A model generated the notes under the pieces. It made no database searches, was not told where the DNA came from, and saw nothing but the letters and a program-made list of their open reading frames with translations. Source: a virus. From it: 27,604 nucleotides of DNA. Positions 1-8,190 of the stretch are shown piece by piece. How positions within the stretch are numbered: position 1 is the first letter of the stretch; the number at the start of each line of letters is the position of its first letter. The position numbers and the translations under genes are program-made. The stretch covers positions 1-27,604 of the IMG/VR virus record IMGVR_UViG_3300031758_000451; one strand, 5' to 3'.

Positions 1-2
1 CA

Positions 3-1112
3 GCTACTTCTACAAACGTAAAAGAAGGTCTTGTGATGTCTTTTTATTACAGTAGCATAGAAGAACCTATAACATTAGAAAACTTTGACTCGTCTGTAAA
101 AGCAGCTATATCAGCCACAAATAGAAATAAAGATATAGACGCTAATCTTAAAGAAGAACTTACAACCTATTTAAGAGGCATACAAAAAAATAAAGACAAC
201 GTTAAAACGCTTAATCAACCACTATCTCAAGCGCTAACGATAAAATCAGCTTATCCTGATGCAAGATTGGTAAGATCTGGCATATTTAACGCGTACAGAT
301 CAGAAGCGCAACAACAATTAAAAATGCCTGCAGATAAGTGGTGTCCTGGAGATGTGTATGTGTTATTAAATTCCGCAGAAGCAGAAACGATATTAGCATT
401 AGCAAAGGAACAAGACAATCCAGCTTCATTCATAGAGATACTCAACGATGCATTTAACGAAAACTGGGGATCTAAAGAAGCACCTATGACAGCTGTTTCT
501 CTAAAGTTCGAAAAAGCTCAAGGAGGTAAAGCAAAAGCTTACTTCGAAAAATTTAGAGCAATAAAAGACGACTATAACCTAACAAAGGACGAGATAAACT
601 ACAAAGAAAAGAATTACATAGACGGTATACAGAGGCTAAGAAAAGTGATTCAAAGCAAAGTAAGAGGTGTAAAAGACATAAAATATATTCTACCCGCTGG
701 AGATAAACTTGAAAAAAACATAGATAAACTTAGAGGTAAATACGCCGCATTAAAAGCGCTTAATTTCTTCTTTGATCAACTTGATAAGTCAGAATACGAC
801 GATGGCCTTGTGGCTCTAGTAGCTTTTGCAATGTCGCTTTCCGACACTTCTCCTGCGTTTTTCAAAGTAGTTGCAAGTTCATCCGGTCAACCAACAAAAC
901 CAGAAACATACCCTCGCGGTGGATCTTTAGCGCTGTTCATGGAAAACAACAAGATCATGCCTATAGAGATAGTAGACGAACCAAGTTTCGGTGGCCTTAA
1001 GATAGACATGACAGTTAGTAAAGGCGGAGATCCCTACAGAATAAACCTTGTAGCAAGAAACAACGGTGGCGTACAAGGAACAATAGAAATAGCGAGTGTA
1101 AAACCACAATAA
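3..1112 (+). CDS. Conserved phage protein, possible PD-(D/E)XK nuclease fold, 5' end cut by window
   Basis: The frame is open from the left window edge, so the gene probably starts upstream. The first starts inside the window are GTG at 33 and ATG at 36, the latter 7 bases after a purine-rich AAAGAAGG, so a complete gene starting at 36 is also possible. Numbered from GTG 33, there is a W-C-P-G-D-V-Y-V-L stretch at residues 103-111 and a beta-strand-like V-S-L-K at 155-158. An acidic residue in a hydrophobic strand followed by a strand ending in xK is the layout of the PD-(D/E)XK nuclease core (D107, K158 as candidates); this is inference from pattern only. The middle is Lys-rich and helical and the C-terminus (from about 290) is beta-rich. 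There is no signal peptide or membrane segment. It is separated from the next gene by 50 AT-rich bases with their own promoter-like motif, so it probably ends the preceding transcription unit. Confidence 0.6.
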   Translation, partial: ATSTNVKEGLVMSFYYSSIEEPITLENFDSSVKAAISATNRNKDIDANLKEELTTYLRGIQKNKDNVKTLNQPLSQALTIKSAYPDARLVRSGIFNAYRSEAQQQLKMPADKWCPGDVYVLLNSAEAETILALAKEQDNPASFIEILNDAFNENWGSKEAPMTAVSLKFEKAQGGKAKAYFEKFRAIKDDYNLTKDEINYKEKNYIDGIQRLRKVIQSKVRGVKDIKYILPAGDKLEKNIDKLRGKYAALKALNFFFDQLDKSEYDDGLVALVAFAMSLSDTSPAFFKVVASSSGQPTKPETYPRGGSLALFMENNKIMPIEIVDEPSFGGLKIDMTVSKGGDPYRINLVARNNGGVQGTIEIASVKPQ

Positions 1113-1132
1113 AAATAAATGTATTAAAATTA

Positions 1133-1154
1133 AAAAATAATTGTTACATTTATA
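1133..1154 (+). promoter_or_regulatory. Promoter-like motif shared with the glycosyltransferase operon
   Basis: The AT-rich block contains AATAATTGTTACATTTATA and ends 8 bases before the ATG at 1163. Almost the same 22 bases (two differences) sit at 21221-21242 just before the glycosyltransferase gene and were not noticed elsewhere in the window. The short distance to the start codon would give a very short leader. It could be a promoter of a class separate from TATTTAT, or an operator. Direct observation for the match, inference for the role. Confidence 0.45.
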
Positions 1155-1162
1155 AAAAAGTT

Positions 1163-1636
1163 ATGAACATATTCTATTTACACGAAGATCCAATCTTGGC
1201 AGCAAGAGATCTGTGCGATCAACACATTCTAAAAATGGGTATAGAATCTGCGCAAATGCTGTCAACTGCACACTGGGCCACAGGCGGCCAAGCTCCATAC
1301 AAAAAAGCTCACCTAAATCACCCATCGACAAAGTGGGTTAGAGAATCAATACAACACTATAGGTGGTTGGTATACCACGCTGAAGAGATATTTAACATAT
1401 ACACAAAGCATTACGGAAGAGTACACAAAACCCAAGGAATATTAGAGTGGCTAAAACAAAACGAGCCAAAAATACCAGACAACGGTTTTTATGCACCGCC
1501 CCAATGTATGCCTGATGAATACAAGCAAGAGAACGCTGTAGACGCTTATAGAACGTTTTACGCCCTTGATAAAATAGTCGGTAAACAATTAACTTACAAC
1601 AGGGTTAAAGCCAAACCAGAATGGCTATATAGCTAA
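1163..1636 (+). CDS. Conserved phage protein of the MNIF-x-DP / CD-x-H-xx-KM family, function unknown
   Basis: A 157-residue soluble protein. The N-terminus M-N-I-F-Y-L-H-E-D-P, the C-D-Q-H-I-L-K-M block at residues 18-25, E28, the H53-P-S-T-K-W57 block and a C-terminal P-x-W are the hallmarks of a family frequent in tailed phages and usually left as hypothetical. The invariant-looking Cys, Asp, His and Lys suggest an enzyme or metal site. A loose resemblance of the D-Q-H segment to T4 endonuclease V (pyrimidine-dimer glycosylase) is noticeable but too weak to assign. The gene has its own upstream motif and is followed after 31 bases by the next gene, which has a separate TATTTATA element, so it may be a single-gene unit. 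The cysteine-rich, cytoplasmic-looking sequence argues against a virion structural role. Confidence 0.8.
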   Translation: MNIFYLHEDPILAARDLCDQHILKMGIESAQMLSTAHWATGGQAPYKKAHLNHPSTKWVRESIQHYRWLVYHAEEIFNIYTKHYGRVHKTQGILEWLKQNEPKIPDNGFYAPPQCMPDEYKQENAVDAYRTFYALDKIVGKQLTYNRVKAKPEWLYS

Positions 1637-1642
1637 TACACA

Positions 1643-1650
1643 TATTTATA
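1643..1650 (+). promoter_or_regulatory. Candidate late promoter element TATTTATA
   Basis: CATATTTATAG lies in the 31-base gap between the stop at 1636 and the ATG at 1668, 17 bases before the start. The same ATATTTATAG string precedes the genes at 6029 and 14277 at nearly the same distance. Confidence 0.5.
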
Positions 1651-1667
1651 GATAAAGTTTAAAACAA

Positions 1668-2039
1668 ATGAATTTATTCAATTCTTTAAAGAAGATCAGC
1701 GAAAAGTGGCTAAAACCAGTTTCTTTTATAGTTGGCTGCCTTTTATTTTTGTACATTTTTATTGTAGTATTTACGCCAAAAACAAAAATATCTAAAGAGT
1801 CAAGGAATAAATTGGATTCTATAGAATTGCAAATACAGGCTTTGAAAAAACAGCAAGTAAAACAAGACTCGTTGCTTACAGTTGAATCTAACGAAAGAGT
1901 CGCTATCGATAAACAGTTAGAAACGGTAAACAATAAAACTACAATCATTAGAGAGTATTACATAGAAAAATCAAAAGAAGTTTCGAACTACAACTCCACA
2001 CAGTTAGACTCATTTTTCAGATCAAGATACGGATACTAA
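1668..2039 (+). CDS. Small membrane-anchored coiled-coil protein, possible inner-membrane spanin-like
   Basis: 123 residues. A short basic N-terminus is followed by one strong membrane helix at about residues 16-37, then a Lys/Glu/Gln-rich coiled coil (about 42-105) and a C-terminal D-S-F-F-R-S-R-Y-G-Y tail. An N-in anchor with an external coiled coil is the architecture of Rz-type inner-membrane spanins, which span to the outer membrane at lysis. The neighbouring gene 13 bases downstream encodes an exported coiled-coil protein, so the two form a pair. No catalytic motif is seen. It could instead be an envelope protein involved in assembly or superinfection. The membrane topology is confident; the lysis role is inference from architecture and pairing. 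Confidence 0.7.
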   Translation: MNLFNSLKKISEKWLKPVSFIVGCLLFLYIFIVVFTPKTKISKESRNKLDSIELQIQALKKQQVKQDSLLTVESNERVAIDKQLETVNNKTTIIREYYIEKSKEVSNYNSTQLDSFFRSRYGY

Positions 2040-2052
2040 AAATTAAAAAAAC

Positions 2053-2457
2053 ATGAAAAGCATCTTCATCTCCATATTCACAATTTTTTTATTATCTTTT
2101 GCAGAAAAAGCCAAATCGCAAGACACCATAAAAATACCAGTATTTGTAGCTAAACAGATAGCCAAAGATCTAGTATCTTACGATAGCGCTAGAGCAGAGC
2201 TGCTTTTATCAAAACAGAGGATAGACTTACTAAATTTAAAAGTTGATTCTTACAACAAAAGCATTTCAGTGTATCAAGAGAAAGAGGTTAACTACGTAAA
2301 TCAGCTAAATTTATCTGCGGCTAAGTTGGACATTTGGAAGAAAGAATACAACGACTTGGCTAACAGATACAGATCACTGAAGTTAAAAAATACAAGAACA
2401 CAGATAATAGCTGGTGTATTGGTAGGAACTCTAACTTACTTTGCTATAAAACGTTAA
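2053..2457 (+). CDS. Exported coiled-coil protein with C-terminal membrane segment, spanin-partner candidate
   Basis: 134 residues. A typical signal peptide occupies residues 1-23 (hydrophobic core I-F-I-S-I-F-T-I-F-L-L, likely cleavage in A-K-S-Q|D). It is followed by I-P-V-F-V-A-K-Q-I-A-K-D-L, a block that I associate from general knowledge with Bacteroidota-phage proteins. A long helical coiled-coil region runs to about residue 112, then a Gly-containing hydrophobic segment at about 116-131 ends in basic residues. No Cys lipobox is present, so it is not a classical outer-membrane spanin lipoprotein. It follows a single-TM coiled-coil gene and precedes the terminase by 6 bases, so it is transcribed with the packaging genes. 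Lysis or envelope function is an inference. Confidence 0.7.
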   Translation: MKSIFISIFTIFLLSFAEKAKSQDTIKIPVFVAKQIAKDLVSYDSARAELLLSKQRIDLLNLKVDSYNKSISVYQEKEVNYVNQLNLSAAKLDIWKKEYNDLANRYRSLKLKNTRTQIIAGVLVGTLTYFAIKR

Positions 2458-2463
2458 CAAAAC

Positions 2464-4056
2464 ATGAGTACACCGAACGTTGATTTAAGGGACAGAATAA
2501 AAGAGGAGTTTGTTAAGTGCGCCTCTGATCCTGTGTATTTCATGAGAAAGTACTACATGATACAACACCCCACAAGGGGAAGACAGCTGTTCGATCTTTA
2601 CGAATTCCAAGAAAAAGTACTTAAGATATACCAAAACCAAGAGTATGTAATAATAAACAAATCGAGGCAGTTGGGTATATCCACTCTAGTTTCGGCTTAT
2701 TCGCTATGGATGATGCTGTTTAATAAAGATAAGAACGTTCTTGTGGTTGCTACTACGCAATCAACAGCAAAAAACATGGTAACCAAAGTGCGATTTGCGT
2801 ATCAGAATTTGCCAACCTGGTTAAAAATAGGTCACACTGAAGACAACAGGCTTAGTTTAAGGTTAACAAACGGTTCTCAAATAAAAGCTGTATCAGCCGC
2901 CGGTGACGCAACACGTTCAGAAGCGGTATCGTTGCTTGTCATAGACGAAGCTGCGTTCATAGATCGTATCGAAGAGATATTTACCGCAGCTCAACAAACT
3001 CTTGCAACAGGCGGTCGATGCATAGCTCTTTCTACGCCAAACGGAATAGGTAACTGGTTTCACAAGACATACACCAAAGCCCAGAAGAAAGAAAACAATT
3101 TCACCCCCGTAAGCTTGCCCTGGAGAGTACACCCAGAAAGAGACGAGACTTGGAGAGAGCAACAAACAAAGGAGTTGGGCGTAAGAAACGCAGCACAAGA
3201 GTGCGATTGCGATTTCGCCACTTCAGGAAACAGTTACATAGAACCGGACATACTAACCCACTACGAATTGAACACGGTGAGCGAGCCTTTCGAAAGACGT
3301 GGAATGGACAAGGCCCTTTGGATTTGGGAATATCCCGATCCAGTGAAACACTACATGTTGATAGCTGACGTTGCGCGTGGAGACGGAAGCGACTATTCTG
3401 GCTTTCACGTAATAGACATAGAAACAATAACCCAAGTCGCAGAGTACAAAGCGCAAATAGATACAAGAGAGTACGCGAACATTCTTTTAGCGACAGCGAA
3501 CGAATACAATCAAGCTTTATTGGTAGTAGAAAACGCAAACATAGGTTGGGACGTAGTTCAAACCCTAGTTGAAAGGAATTACACAAACTTGCACTACGGT
3601 CACAGGGCAGACAGCGACGGTAGCTTTGAAAAATACGTAGACAGATTCGATAGAGCTGCAGGACTAGTTCCAGGGTTCAGTACAACTCAAAAAACAAGAC
3701 CGCTTGTACTAGAAAAAATGAGAGATTTTATAGAAAACAAAGTGTGTACAATAAGATCTGTAAGACTGTTAGAAGAGTTGCGTGTATTTATATGGAAGAA
3801 CGGTAAACAACAAGCGATGCAGGGGTACAACGATGATCTAGTGATGAGCTTCGCAATAGGCATGTACCTTAGAGAGACTTCTTTGAGATTCAAAAAAACA
3901 ATGAACAACTTGACTAGCGCTACGATAAACAACATAAGTAAAACTAGTCAACCAAACTCTTACTATAACCCAAACAGTTACTATAACGATCCTTGGAGCA
4001 TGAGCATAGCAACTCCACAAGGAAGCGAAAATATAGACATTAGCTGGTTAATATAA
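2464..4056 (+). CDS. terL: Terminase large subunit (T4 gp17-like packaging ATPase/nuclease)
   Basis: 530 residues, slightly shorter than T4 gp17 (610). It is the DNA-packaging motor that docks on the portal, hydrolyses ATP to translocate DNA and cuts the concatemer. The ATPase domain carries a Walker A variant S-R-Q-L-G-I-S-T at 67-74, Walker B L-L-V-I-D-E at 157-162 and a coupling motif A-L-S-T-P-N-G at 188-194. The nuclease domain (from about 285) has the expected acidic triad: D302 in I-A-D-V-A-R-G-D, E356 in L-V-V-E-N-A-N, and D457/D458 in G-Y-N-D-D-L-V-M-S. The C-terminal 50 residues are Asn/Ser/Tyr-rich and probably flexible. The portal gene follows after 4 bases. No small subunit was recognised in the window; it may lie upstream. 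Confidence 0.97.
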   Translation: MSTPNVDLRDRIKEEFVKCASDPVYFMRKYYMIQHPTRGRQLFDLYEFQEKVLKIYQNQEYVIINKSRQLGISTLVSAYSLWMMLFNKDKNVLVVATTQSTAKNMVTKVRFAYQNLPTWLKIGHTEDNRLSLRLTNGSQIKAVSAAGDATRSEAVSLLVIDEAAFIDRIEEIFTAAQQTLATGGRCIALSTPNGIGNWFHKTYTKAQKKENNFTPVSLPWRVHPERDETWREQQTKELGVRNAAQECDCDFATSGNSYIEPDILTHYELNTVSEPFERRGMDKALWIWEYPDPVKHYMLIADVARGDGSDYSGFHVIDIETITQVAEYKAQIDTREYANILLATANEYNQALLVVENANIGWDVVQTLVERNYTNLHYGHRADSDGSFEKYVDRFDRAAGLVPGFSTTQKTRPLVLEKMRDFIENKVCTIRSVRLLEELRVFIWKNGKQQAMQGYNDDLVMSFAIGMYLRETSLRFKKTMNNLTSATINNISKTSQPNSYYNPNSYYNDPWSMSIATPQGSENIDISWLI

Positions 4057-4060
4057 AAAT

Positions 4061-5992
4061 ATGGCAGAAGAACAAAAAAAACCCGAAAACAATCTATTTA
4101 GCGCTCTGAGAAGACTATTCTCTACCGATGTAATCATTCGTAACGAAGGCGGTGGAATGGTAAAAGTCATCGATAGCGATAAGATACAAACGTCAGGCGT
4201 AATACAGACGAACAGTCTTATAGATAGATTCCATAAAGTCTACACAACGTCAACAGCGTACGGTGTTAACATGAACTTGGCGCAAAACTACCAATCAGCG
4301 AGAGTTCAGATATACGCAGATTACGACGCGATGGACACAGACGCTATCATCGCTTCCGCGTTGGACATCATCGCTGACGAGTGTACGTTGAAGAACGAGC
4401 AAGGAGAAGTGCTACAGATACGGTCTTCTGACGAAAACATCCAAAAGCTTCTTTACAACTTGTATTACTCTATACTAAACGTAGAGTTTACTCTGTGGTC
4501 TTGGATAAGAAACATGTGTAAATACGGTGATTTTTACATAAAACTGGAAATAGCAGAGGGTTTCGGAGTGTACAACGTGATCCCGTTCTCTGCCTACAAC
4601 ATAGTTAGACAAGAGGGGTACAACATAAAAAACCCAAGCGAAGTTAGATTTAAGTACGATCCAAACGCAGCTATCGCATCTACCACAGGTTACGGCTCAG
4701 CTTTCAACAACCAAGATACTGGCATCTTCTTCGATAACTACGAGATGGCGCATTTCAGACTCACAGGCGACGTTAACTACCTGCCTTACGGTAGATCTTA
4801 TTTGGAGCCAGCAAGAAAGCTGTTTAAGCAGTATACGCTTATAGAAGACGCCATGTTGATTCACAGGATAGTAAGAGCCCCAGAAAGACGAGTGTTCTAC
4901 GTTAACGTTGGTGCTATACCTCCAAACGAAGTAGAAAACTACATGCAAAGGATGATCAATAAGATGAAAAAAACTCCTTTGATAGATCCCCAGACAGGCG
5001 ATTACAACCAAAAGTACAACGTGCAAAACATGCTCGAGGACTACTTCATACCTGTAAGAGGCAACGATCAGGCCACAAGAATAGACACAGCGAAGGGTCT
5101 GGATTACAACGGTATCGAAGACGTTGCGTACTTTAGAGAGAAACTTTTTGCAGCGTTGAAGGTACCAAAGGCTTTCATGGGATACGAAAAGGATTTGACA
5201 GGTAAAGCGACCCTAGCAGCAGAAGACATACGATTTGCAAGAACCGTAGAAAGGATACAAAGGATCATAGTTTCAGAATTGACTAAGATCGGTTTGATCC
5301 ACCTATACGCTCACGGATACACGAACGAATCAGCTGCCAACTTCACAATATCGTTAACAAATCCGTCTATCATATACGATCAAGAAAGGATTGCGTTATT
5401 CAAAGAAAAGATAGACTTAGCAAGACAAGCGATGGAAGGTCAATTGTTACCAAGAGACTTCATATACGATAAAGTATTCCACTTCTCTGAAGATCAATAC
5501 CTAGAGCTGGAAGACATGATACTAGAAGACCAAAAACGTCTATTCAGATACAAACAAATAGCTGAAGAAGGCAACGATCCATCAGAAACAGGACAAGCGT
5601 TCGGTACTCCTCACCAATTGGCCAGTCTTTACGGAGGCAAAGGTGATATGCCACTTGACGTACCGACAGGATACGATGAAAATAAACCTAAAGACGAATA
5701 CAAATCCCCAGGCCGTCCCCAAAAGCACAAATCTATACGTGGCACAGACGCTAGTTCTTTTGGAAGAGACGCAATGGGTACTTACGATTTAAAATCAAAC
5801 GCTGAAACAGGAGAAGATAACATGAAACCTGAATACCGTGGAGGTCCTTTAGCTTTCGAAAACTCTAACAGCGAATTTTACAAAAACAAAAAAATGTTAG
5901 ATTCAATGTTTTCTTCAAAATCAAGAAAAACAAAATTATTTGAAGAGAGCGATATATTAAACGAAGATAACATATTAACAGATCCGGAGTAA
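4061..5992 (+). CDS. gp20: Portal protein (T4 gp20-like)
   Basis: 643 residues; T4 gp20 has 524. It forms the dodecameric ring at the unique head vertex, nucleates prohead assembly and is the docking site of the terminase. Supporting stretches are the N-terminal D-T-D-A-I-I-A-S-A-L-D-I-I-A-D-E (about 92-107), the central R-A-P-E-R-R-V-F-Y-V-N-V-G (about 277-289), and the helix-rich F-M-G-Y-E-K-D-L-T-G-K-A-T-L-A-A-E-D-I-R segment (about 379-398), all characteristic of T4-type portals. The extra length is mostly a polar, low-complexity tail from about residue 525 onward, rich in Lys, Gly, Asp and Asn. Position directly after the terminase fits. Start ATG follows the terminase stop by 4 bases. 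Confidence 0.95.
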   Translation: MAEEQKKPENNLFSALRRLFSTDVIIRNEGGGMVKVIDSDKIQTSGVIQTNSLIDRFHKVYTTSTAYGVNMNLAQNYQSARVQIYADYDAMDTDAIIASALDIIADECTLKNEQGEVLQIRSSDENIQKLLYNLYYSILNVEFTLWSWIRNMCKYGDFYIKLEIAEGFGVYNVIPFSAYNIVRQEGYNIKNPSEVRFKYDPNAAIASTTGYGSAFNNQDTGIFFDNYEMAHFRLTGDVNYLPYGRSYLEPARKLFKQYTLIEDAMLIHRIVRAPERRVFYVNVGAIPPNEVENYMQRMINKMKKTPLIDPQTGDYNQKYNVQNMLEDYFIPVRGNDQATRIDTAKGLDYNGIEDVAYFREKLFAALKVPKAFMGYEKDLTGKATLAAEDIRFARTVERIQRIIVSELTKIGLIHLYAHGYTNESAANFTISLTNPSIIYDQERIALFKEKIDLARQAMEGQLLPRDFIYDKVFHFSEDQYLELEDMILEDQKRLFRYKQIAEEGNDPSETGQAFGTPHQLASLYGGKGDMPLDVPTGYDENKPKDEYKSPGRPQKHKSIRGTDASSFGRDAMGTYDLKSNAETGEDNMKPEYRGGPLAFENSNSEFYKNKKMLDSMFSSKSRKTKLFEESDILNEDNILTDPE

Positions 5993-6001
5993 ATAATCAT
6001 A

Positions 6002-6009
6002 TATTTATA
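6002..6009 (+). promoter_or_regulatory. Candidate late promoter element TATTTATA
   Basis: ATATTTATAG lies in the 36-base gap after the portal gene, 19 bases before the ATG at 6029. The same ten bases occur at 1642-1651 and 14251-14260. Confidence 0.5.
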
Positions 6010-6028
6010 GGTAGAATCTAATCACAAT

Positions 6029-6877
6029 ATGGCAGTTAAACACAGCAAATATAGAAACACAGCAATTCTGTTTGAATTGTTGGTTAGACAAACAACATCT
6101 GACTTACTACAAAACAGGGATTCGAAGTCTGTTAAGATTTTAAAAAAGTATTTTAGTAATACAGAGTTAGGTAAAGAGTACGCTCTGTACAGTTCGTTTA
6201 ACACTACGCCCAAGTTAACAGAGGGAAAAGCTGAAATGTTCATAAGCACAGTTTTGGACCAAAGAAAAAAATTGGATCAAGAAAAATTGGACAGATTGAA
6301 GTATAACTTGATAAAAGAGATCAAAAGCAATTACGATATCGATAACTTCTTCAAAGCCAAAGTTGACAATTACAAAACTTACGCGTCCATATACACAATA
6401 TTTGAATCTCACACAAACAAATCTTTCGACGTAAAGCAAGTACTTTTAAGTAAAATAAACCTACTAGAACATATAACCGAAGAGAACATCGAAAACAAAC
6501 CGATATCTTCCGTAATGGTAGAGGAGTTTATGAAAGAGGACAAAGAGATTAGACTTCTAGCTTACAAAATAATAGTTGAAAAATTCAATTCAAAGTATTC
6601 GAAATTTTCTGAAAGACAAAAGAACGTTTTAAAAGAATACATAAACAGTGTATCCGATACAGAATACCTAAAAGCGTATCTTAACAAAACCATCAAAGAA
6701 ATAAAATCAGAGCTTGTTTCAATCAAAGATTCGGTTAAAGACGACGTTACAAGGATTAGATTGAAAGAGACTATAAAGCTTTTGGAACCAATAAAGCCAA
6801 ATCAAAGCATAAAAGACGAGAACATATCTAACGTCTTACAGTACTTAGAATTGGTAGAAGAGTTAAAGAAACTTTAG
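6029..6877 (+). CDS. Conserved head-cluster protein, all-helical, function unknown
   Basis: 282 residues, Lys/Glu/Leu-rich, predicted almost entirely helical, no signal peptide, no membrane segment. The N-terminus K-Y-R-N-T-A-I-L-F-E-L-L-V-R-Q and the following T-E-L-G-K-E-Y block resemble a protein that I recall as recurring beside the portal and prohead-protease genes of uncultured T4-like phages. In T4 this position holds the small prohead core genes 67 and 68, so a scaffold or core role is plausible but unproven. It heads a unit with its own TATTTATA element and is followed by the next gene after 11 bases. No enzymatic motif is visible. Confidence 0.75.
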   Translation: MAVKHSKYRNTAILFELLVRQTTSDLLQNRDSKSVKILKKYFSNTELGKEYALYSSFNTTPKLTEGKAEMFISTVLDQRKKLDQEKLDRLKYNLIKEIKSNYDIDNFFKAKVDNYKTYASIYTIFESHTNKSFDVKQVLLSKINLLEHITEENIENKPISSVMVEEFMKEDKEIRLLAYKIIVEKFNSKYSKFSERQKNVLKEYINSVSDTEYLKAYLNKTIKEIKSELVSIKDSVKDDVTRIRLKETIKLLEPIKPNQSIKDENISNVLQYLELVEELKKL

Positions 6878-6888
6878 AATCAAAAAAT

Positions 6889-8049
6889 ATGCAATTTAAC
6901 AACCAGTTTGCTACAATAAAACTGAGAGAAACCATCGCTGAGAACCAGGTTATCTTCTCGATAGACGACCAAAAGATAGATGATTTGTTTTCAAACGAAT
7001 TTAGAGGCGATGTAGAATACGTACAAGACGGTTCAGACGTTTACTACGTGATTGATCAAAACGACTTTGAGAAGTTTGTAGACTACGTACAAAGCGTAGG
7101 ATTGGATTCGAACAACATACACGTTCACGAATACTTTAAAGAACAGGGTAACGTTACAGGAGGAGGAGAAGCGTATTTACCGGGGTTGGACGTTCCAGAA
7201 AAAAAGTACAAAGGCCAAAACGAAGGAGACGGGTACGAAAAAGTAAAGGGATTCAGAGCGGGCCACACTCCGGATAGAGGCGGTTTCCAATACAAAGATT
7301 TGTGGGACGTTAACGAAGAGTACGAAACAGACAAAAAGCTTAAAGTAACTCTTAAAGGTAACATAAACTACAACAAGATAGGCGACGTAACAGACGTTTC
7401 GAAAGACGGAAAGTACTACACACTACAATTCAAAAACGGGAAAACAGCTATATATCACCAATCAGACTTAACTAAACCCGCTGCACAAAAATCTTTTGAA
7501 GAGAAACCAAGACTAGACATAAGCGAAGAGGATATACAAGAGGCGTACGTACCAGACAACATAAAGAATTTTGCTAAAAGAAAACAGATTACTGGCATTG
7601 TAAATCAAGTAGCTCGTTGGGCTGAAAAAGCAGGTAAACGCATTGTTGGTGGAACAGCTGTTGGTAAAAATTATAGTACATTAATACTAGATTTAACTTA
7701 TCAAGGCGGAGAAGTACGCATCAATACAGATGATGAAACTATTGAAGTTAATGGAGATTGGGTTGACAGCTACCAGGGCTTTGTAGCTGCTTTAAGCGAT
7801 GAATCACTAAACGAAAACTACCACCGCTTCAAGAAAGAGACTGTAACCAGAAGCAAAGAGCAGCAGATGCACGAAGCCATTAAATTGGTGCGCAAGAAGC
7901 TGTACGAAGCTGAGAAGGTTATGGATTACGTAAACACAATGAAAGAAGAGCTTGGACTACGCGAATACAAGGGTCACACAAGCAAACTGATGGAGAAGCT
8001 TCAAGTATCCATCTCCGAGATATACAAAAAATACAAATCAATAAAGTAA
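6889..8049 (+). CDS. Modular head-cluster protein with an inserted domain of different codon use
   Basis: 386 residues, not recognised as a named family. The N-terminal ~90 residues are acidic and mixed alpha/beta. A Gly-rich stretch follows (about 88-125), then a small SH3-like beta segment (about 148-195, D-V-T-D-V-S-K-D-G-K-Y-Y-T-L-Q-F-K-N-G). Residues about 228-305 form a compact separate domain (I-T-G-I-V-N-Q-V-A-R-W-A ... L-I-L-D-L-T-Y-Q-G-G-E-V-R-I-N-T-D-D-E-T-I) whose codons (AAT, GTT, TTA, CGC) differ from the flanks, suggesting insertion. The C-terminal ~80 residues form a coiled coil (K-K-L-Y-E-A-E-K-V-M-D-Y-V-N). It lies between the portal and prohead protease, so a prohead core or scaffold-linked role is possible. 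Stop is 1 base before the next ATG. Confidence 0.7.
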   Translation: MQFNNQFATIKLRETIAENQVIFSIDDQKIDDLFSNEFRGDVEYVQDGSDVYYVIDQNDFEKFVDYVQSVGLDSNNIHVHEYFKEQGNVTGGGEAYLPGLDVPEKKYKGQNEGDGYEKVKGFRAGHTPDRGGFQYKDLWDVNEEYETDKKLKVTLKGNINYNKIGDVTDVSKDGKYYTLQFKNGKTAIYHQSDLTKPAAQKSFEEKPRLDISEEDIQEAYVPDNIKNFAKRKQITGIVNQVARWAEKAGKRIVGGTAVGKNYSTLILDLTYQGGEVRINTDDETIEVNGDWVDSYQGFVAALSDESLNENYHRFKKETVTRSKEQQMHEAIKLVRKKLYEAEKVMDYVNTMKEELGLREYKGHTSKLMEKLQVSISEIYKKYKSIK

Positions 8050-8050
8050 C

Positions 8051-8179
8051 ATGGCAAAATCAAAATCATCAGGAGATAGCCGTAAAGTAACTTTCGGTAA
8101 AAGAAAAAAAGGAAGCTCACAAAAATCACACAACAAACACGATAGAAAAGAAAAAATGTATCGTGGACAAGGAAGATAA
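8051..8179 (+). CDS. 42-residue highly basic conserved small protein
   Basis: An ATG one base after the previous stop opens a 42-codon frame: M-A-K-S-K-S-S-G-D-S-R-K-V-T-F-G-K-R-K-K-G, ending Y-R-G-Q-G-R. Over a third of residues are Lys, Arg or His. The R-K-V-T-F-G-K-R and Y-R-G-Q-G-R blocks resemble short proteins found at the same place in related phages, which supports a real gene rather than chance. The extreme charge suggests binding to nucleic acid or to the very acidic scaffold protein encoded downstream. It occupies the place of T4 genes 67/68 (prohead core). Tight 1-base spacing on the left and 11 bases on the right indicates co-transcription. Confidence 0.75.
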   Translation: MAKSKSSGDSRKVTFGKRKKGSSQKSHNKHDRKEKMYRGQGR

Positions 8180-8187
8180 TATTTATT
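8180..8187 (+). promoter_or_regulatory. TATTTATT element immediately before a start codon (role doubtful)
   Basis: TATTTATT lies between the stop at 8179 and the ATG at 8191. It matches the candidate late element, but only 3 bases separate it from the start codon, which is too close for a normal -10 element unless the mRNA is leaderless. It may be coincidental or have another function. Confidence 0.25.
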
Positions 8188-8190
8188 GAT

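Noticed and set aside
2917-3586. Overlapping ORFs on both strands inside the terminase
   Set aside because: They are shadows of a fully conserved terminase reading frame and have no recognisable product.
3785-3792. TATTTATA inside the terminase gene as a promoter
   Set aside because: It lies within conserved nuclease-domain coding sequence (V-F-I-W) with no gene start shortly downstream.
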